Source: Kribbella turkmenica
GTDB taxonomy: Bacteria > Actinomycetota > Actinomycetes > Propionibacteriales > Kribbellaceae
Reading direction: 5' to 3'
Assembly (NCBI RefSeq): GCF_004348725.1
Contig: NZ_SMKR01000052.1
Location: forward strand, 1-41,620
Length of the DNA: 41,620 bases
The notes below the pieces were generated by a model. That model did not search any database. It worked only from the letters and a program-made list of their open reading frames with translations, and was not told the DNA's origin. Positions 40,065-41,620 of this stretch are shown here, one piece after another. Both the position numbers and the translations under genes were made by a program. The first letter of the stretch is position 1; every line of letters starts with the position of its first letter.

Positions 40065-41579
40065 ATGGGGCACGACTGGTTCCTGACCGCGGAGGAGCGC
40101 GGCAACCCGGCGACGGACATCGACGTCGGCGGGCCGTGGATCGAGGGCAACCTGGTCCGGCCGCTGGTGCACGGTGCGACCTACTTCCAGCGGCTGTACG
40201 ACGAACTGCGCGTACTGCGGTCCGGCGACCGGATCTACTTCACCGACTGGCGCGGTGATCCGGACGAGGCGCTGATCGAGGACGGGCCCGGCATCGGGTC
40301 GATGTTGTGCGATCTGGCCCGGAAGGGTGTCGAGGTGCGGGCGCTGTTGTGGCGGTCCCACTCGGACCACCTGAACTTCAGTTCGCAGGAGAACCAGCGG
40401 TTCGGGACGGAGTTGAACGAGGCCGGCGGCGAGGTCCTGCTCGACCAGCGGGTCCGCCGGCTGGCGTCGCATCACCAGAAGCTGTTCGTGATCCGGCACC
40501 GCGACCGGCCCGAGGCCGACGTGGCGTTCGTCGGCGGGATCGATCTCTGTCACGGCCGGCGCGACGACGCCCGGCACCGGGGTGATCCGCAGACGGCCCC
40601 GATGGATCCGCGATACGGGTCCCGGGCGCCGTGGCACGACGTGATGCTCGAGGTGCGTGGACCCGCGGTCGGCGATCTGCTCCGGTGCTTCGTCGAGCGC
40701 TGGGACGATCCGCATCCGCTCGATCGGCGGACGCCGTACCGGATGCTGATCCAGCGGCTGTCCCGGATGCCGCGGCACCCGGAGCAACTGCCGGAGTCCT
40801 TTCCCGATCCGCCGCCGGCCGGGCCGCAGACGGTGCAGGTGCTGCGGACGTACGCGCACAAGCATCCTGGGTTCCCGTTCGCCCCGCGCGGGGAGCACAG
40901 CGTGGCGCGGGGTTACCTGAAGGCGCTCTCGCGGGCTCGGTCGCTGATCTACGTGGAAGACCAGTATCTGTGGTCGTCTGCTGTCACTGACGGGGTGCGG
41001 AAGGCCTTGGAGCGATCACCGGAACTGCGGGTGATCGCCGTCGTACCGCGGTACCCGGACCAGGACGGCCGGATCAGCGGTCCGCCGGCCCGGTTCGCCC
41101 AACTGGAGGCGTTGCGATTGCTGGAGTCGGACCGCGTAGCGGTCTACGACCTGGAGAACGAGGACGGCGTACCGATCTACGTGCACGCGAAGGTCTGCAT
41201 CATCGACGACCAGTGGCTGACCGTCGGCTCGGACAACTTCAACCGCCGTTCCTGGACGAACGACAGCGAACTCACCTGCGCCGTCGACTCCGAGTCCCTG
41301 GCCCGCGCCCTCCGCAGGGAACTCTGGTCCGAACACCTCTGCGCCGACACACCGGACCTGGACCCCGTCACCGGGTTCGCCCAGTGGCACCGAACCGCCG
41401 CCGCGCTCGACAAGTGGCACGCCTCCGGCCACCAAACCCCCCGGCCCCTGGGCCGGATCCGCGCCCACCACCCAGAACCGGTCACCCGCCTCCAGTCCGT
41501 TTGGGCCGGCTGGATGGCCCGCCACCTCTACGACCCCGACGGCCGCCCCCGCGCCATGCGCAAACAGAACGAGTTCTAG
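40065..41579 (+). CDS. Phospholipase D-family protein
   Basis: Protein of 504 residues with two HKD regions. The first is HHQKLFVIRHRDRPEADVAF with His137 and Lys139; the Asp is not at the canonical x4 spacing but a few residues later, which I believe is usual for this actinobacterial branch. The second is canonical: VHAKVCIIDDQWL followed by TVGSDNFNRRSW. Catalysis in the family uses the two His residues to cleave and transfer phosphodiesters; substrates may be phospholipids or cardiolipin-type lipids. No signal peptide is seen from ATG 40065, so it is probably cytoplasmic or membrane-associated. The upstream frame without signal features (from 39987) is ignored. Confidence 0.9.
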   Translation: MGHDWFLTAEERGNPATDIDVGGPWIEGNLVRPLVHGATYFQRLYDELRVLRSGDRIYFTDWRGDPDEALIEDGPGIGSMLCDLARKGVEVRALLWRSHSDHLNFSSQENQRFGTELNEAGGEVLLDQRVRRLASHHQKLFVIRHRDRPEADVAFVGGIDLCHGRRDDARHRGDPQTAPMDPRYGSRAPWHDVMLEVRGPAVGDLLRCFVERWDDPHPLDRRTPYRMLIQRLSRMPRHPEQLPESFPDPPPAGPQTVQVLRTYAHKHPGFPFAPRGEHSVARGYLKALSRARSLIYVEDQYLWSSAVTDGVRKALERSPELRVIAVVPRYPDQDGRISGPPARFAQLEALRLLESDRVAVYDLENEDGVPIYVHAKVCIIDDQWLTVGSDNFNRRSWTNDSELTCAVDSESLARALRRELWSEHLCADTPDLDPVTGFAQWHRTAAALDKWHASGHQTPRPLGRIRAHHPEPVTRLQSVWAGWMARHLYDPDGRPRAMRKQNEF

Positions 41580-41620
41580 ACCGAGCGGGTGGCCACCAGG
41601 TCGCAGAGGGCGTCGAGGGC
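41576..41620 (-). CDS. C-terminal end of an unidentified gene
   Basis: The minus-strand frame from the right edge reads ALDALCDLVATRSV and stops at 41576-41578. The stop overlaps the phospholipase D stop (CTAG). Fourteen residues are too few for a family; a polyprenyl synthetase end is one guess with little support. Confidence 0.4.
   Translation of the reverse strand, partial: ALDALCDLVATRSV

Overview
The window reads as chromosomal DNA of a high-GC Gram-positive bacterium (Actinomycetota). The signs are strong G/C bias at third codon positions, frequent GTG starts, start/stop overlaps of the ATGA and GTGA type, Tat and lipoprotein export signals, and families typical of soil actinomycetes (PhoX, large AAA-LuxR regulators, UTRA-type GntR regulators). 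Kribbella or a close relative in the Propionibacteriales is my best guess, but that is inference. I see no rRNA, tRNA, CRISPR array or intact insertion sequence.

Layout. 1-5417: an OmpR-type two-component system (the kinase runs off the left edge) facing a lipoprotein and a MacA/MacB-like ABC exporter. 5414-7953: three complex I genes, nuoH, nuoC and nuoB, on the minus strand, with a MerR/SoxR-like operator and a gene remnant between nuoC and nuoH. nuoB and nuoC sit downstream of an epoxide-hydrolase-like gene. 8815-11603: NCS1 permease, cysteine hydrolase and GntR regulator in one apparent operon. 11801-12633: three small paralogous proteins with partly duplicated leaders, closed by a strong terminator; then a 971-residue AAA-LuxR regulator. 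15825-21762: a decayed accessory stretch with a frameshifted lipoprotein gene, a UTRA GntR regulator, a GNAT acetyltransferase, a secreted subtilisin, an integrase fragment and a broken beta-lactamase-like gene. 21767-28254: membrane dipeptidase, ornithine-cyclodeaminase-like enzyme, nuoA, a lipoprotein and the 2-oxoacid:ferredoxin oxidoreductase pair korA-korB. 28259-37033: GlxA-type AraC regulator, membrane proteins, DUF445, an MFS exporter divergent from lactate 2-monooxygenase plus HAD hydrolase, an M15 peptidase, a TIM-barrel isomerase and RarD. 37059-41620: PhoX behind a PHO-box-like repeat, an Rrf2 regulator, a cupin remnant, phospholipase D, and the tail of one more gene.

The most interesting biology is the combination of dispersed complex I genes (nuoA; nuoB-nuoC; nuoH) with korA-korB and no NADH-module gene (nuoE/F/G) in view. 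This suggests the remains or a rearranged form of a ferredoxin-fed complex I-like enzyme linked to 2-oxoacid oxidation. The second point of interest is the triplet of small basic proteins next to the large LuxR regulator. Gene decay is a recurring theme: at least six remnants or pseudogenes lie between intact genes, and one remnant now forms a strong hairpin after korB.
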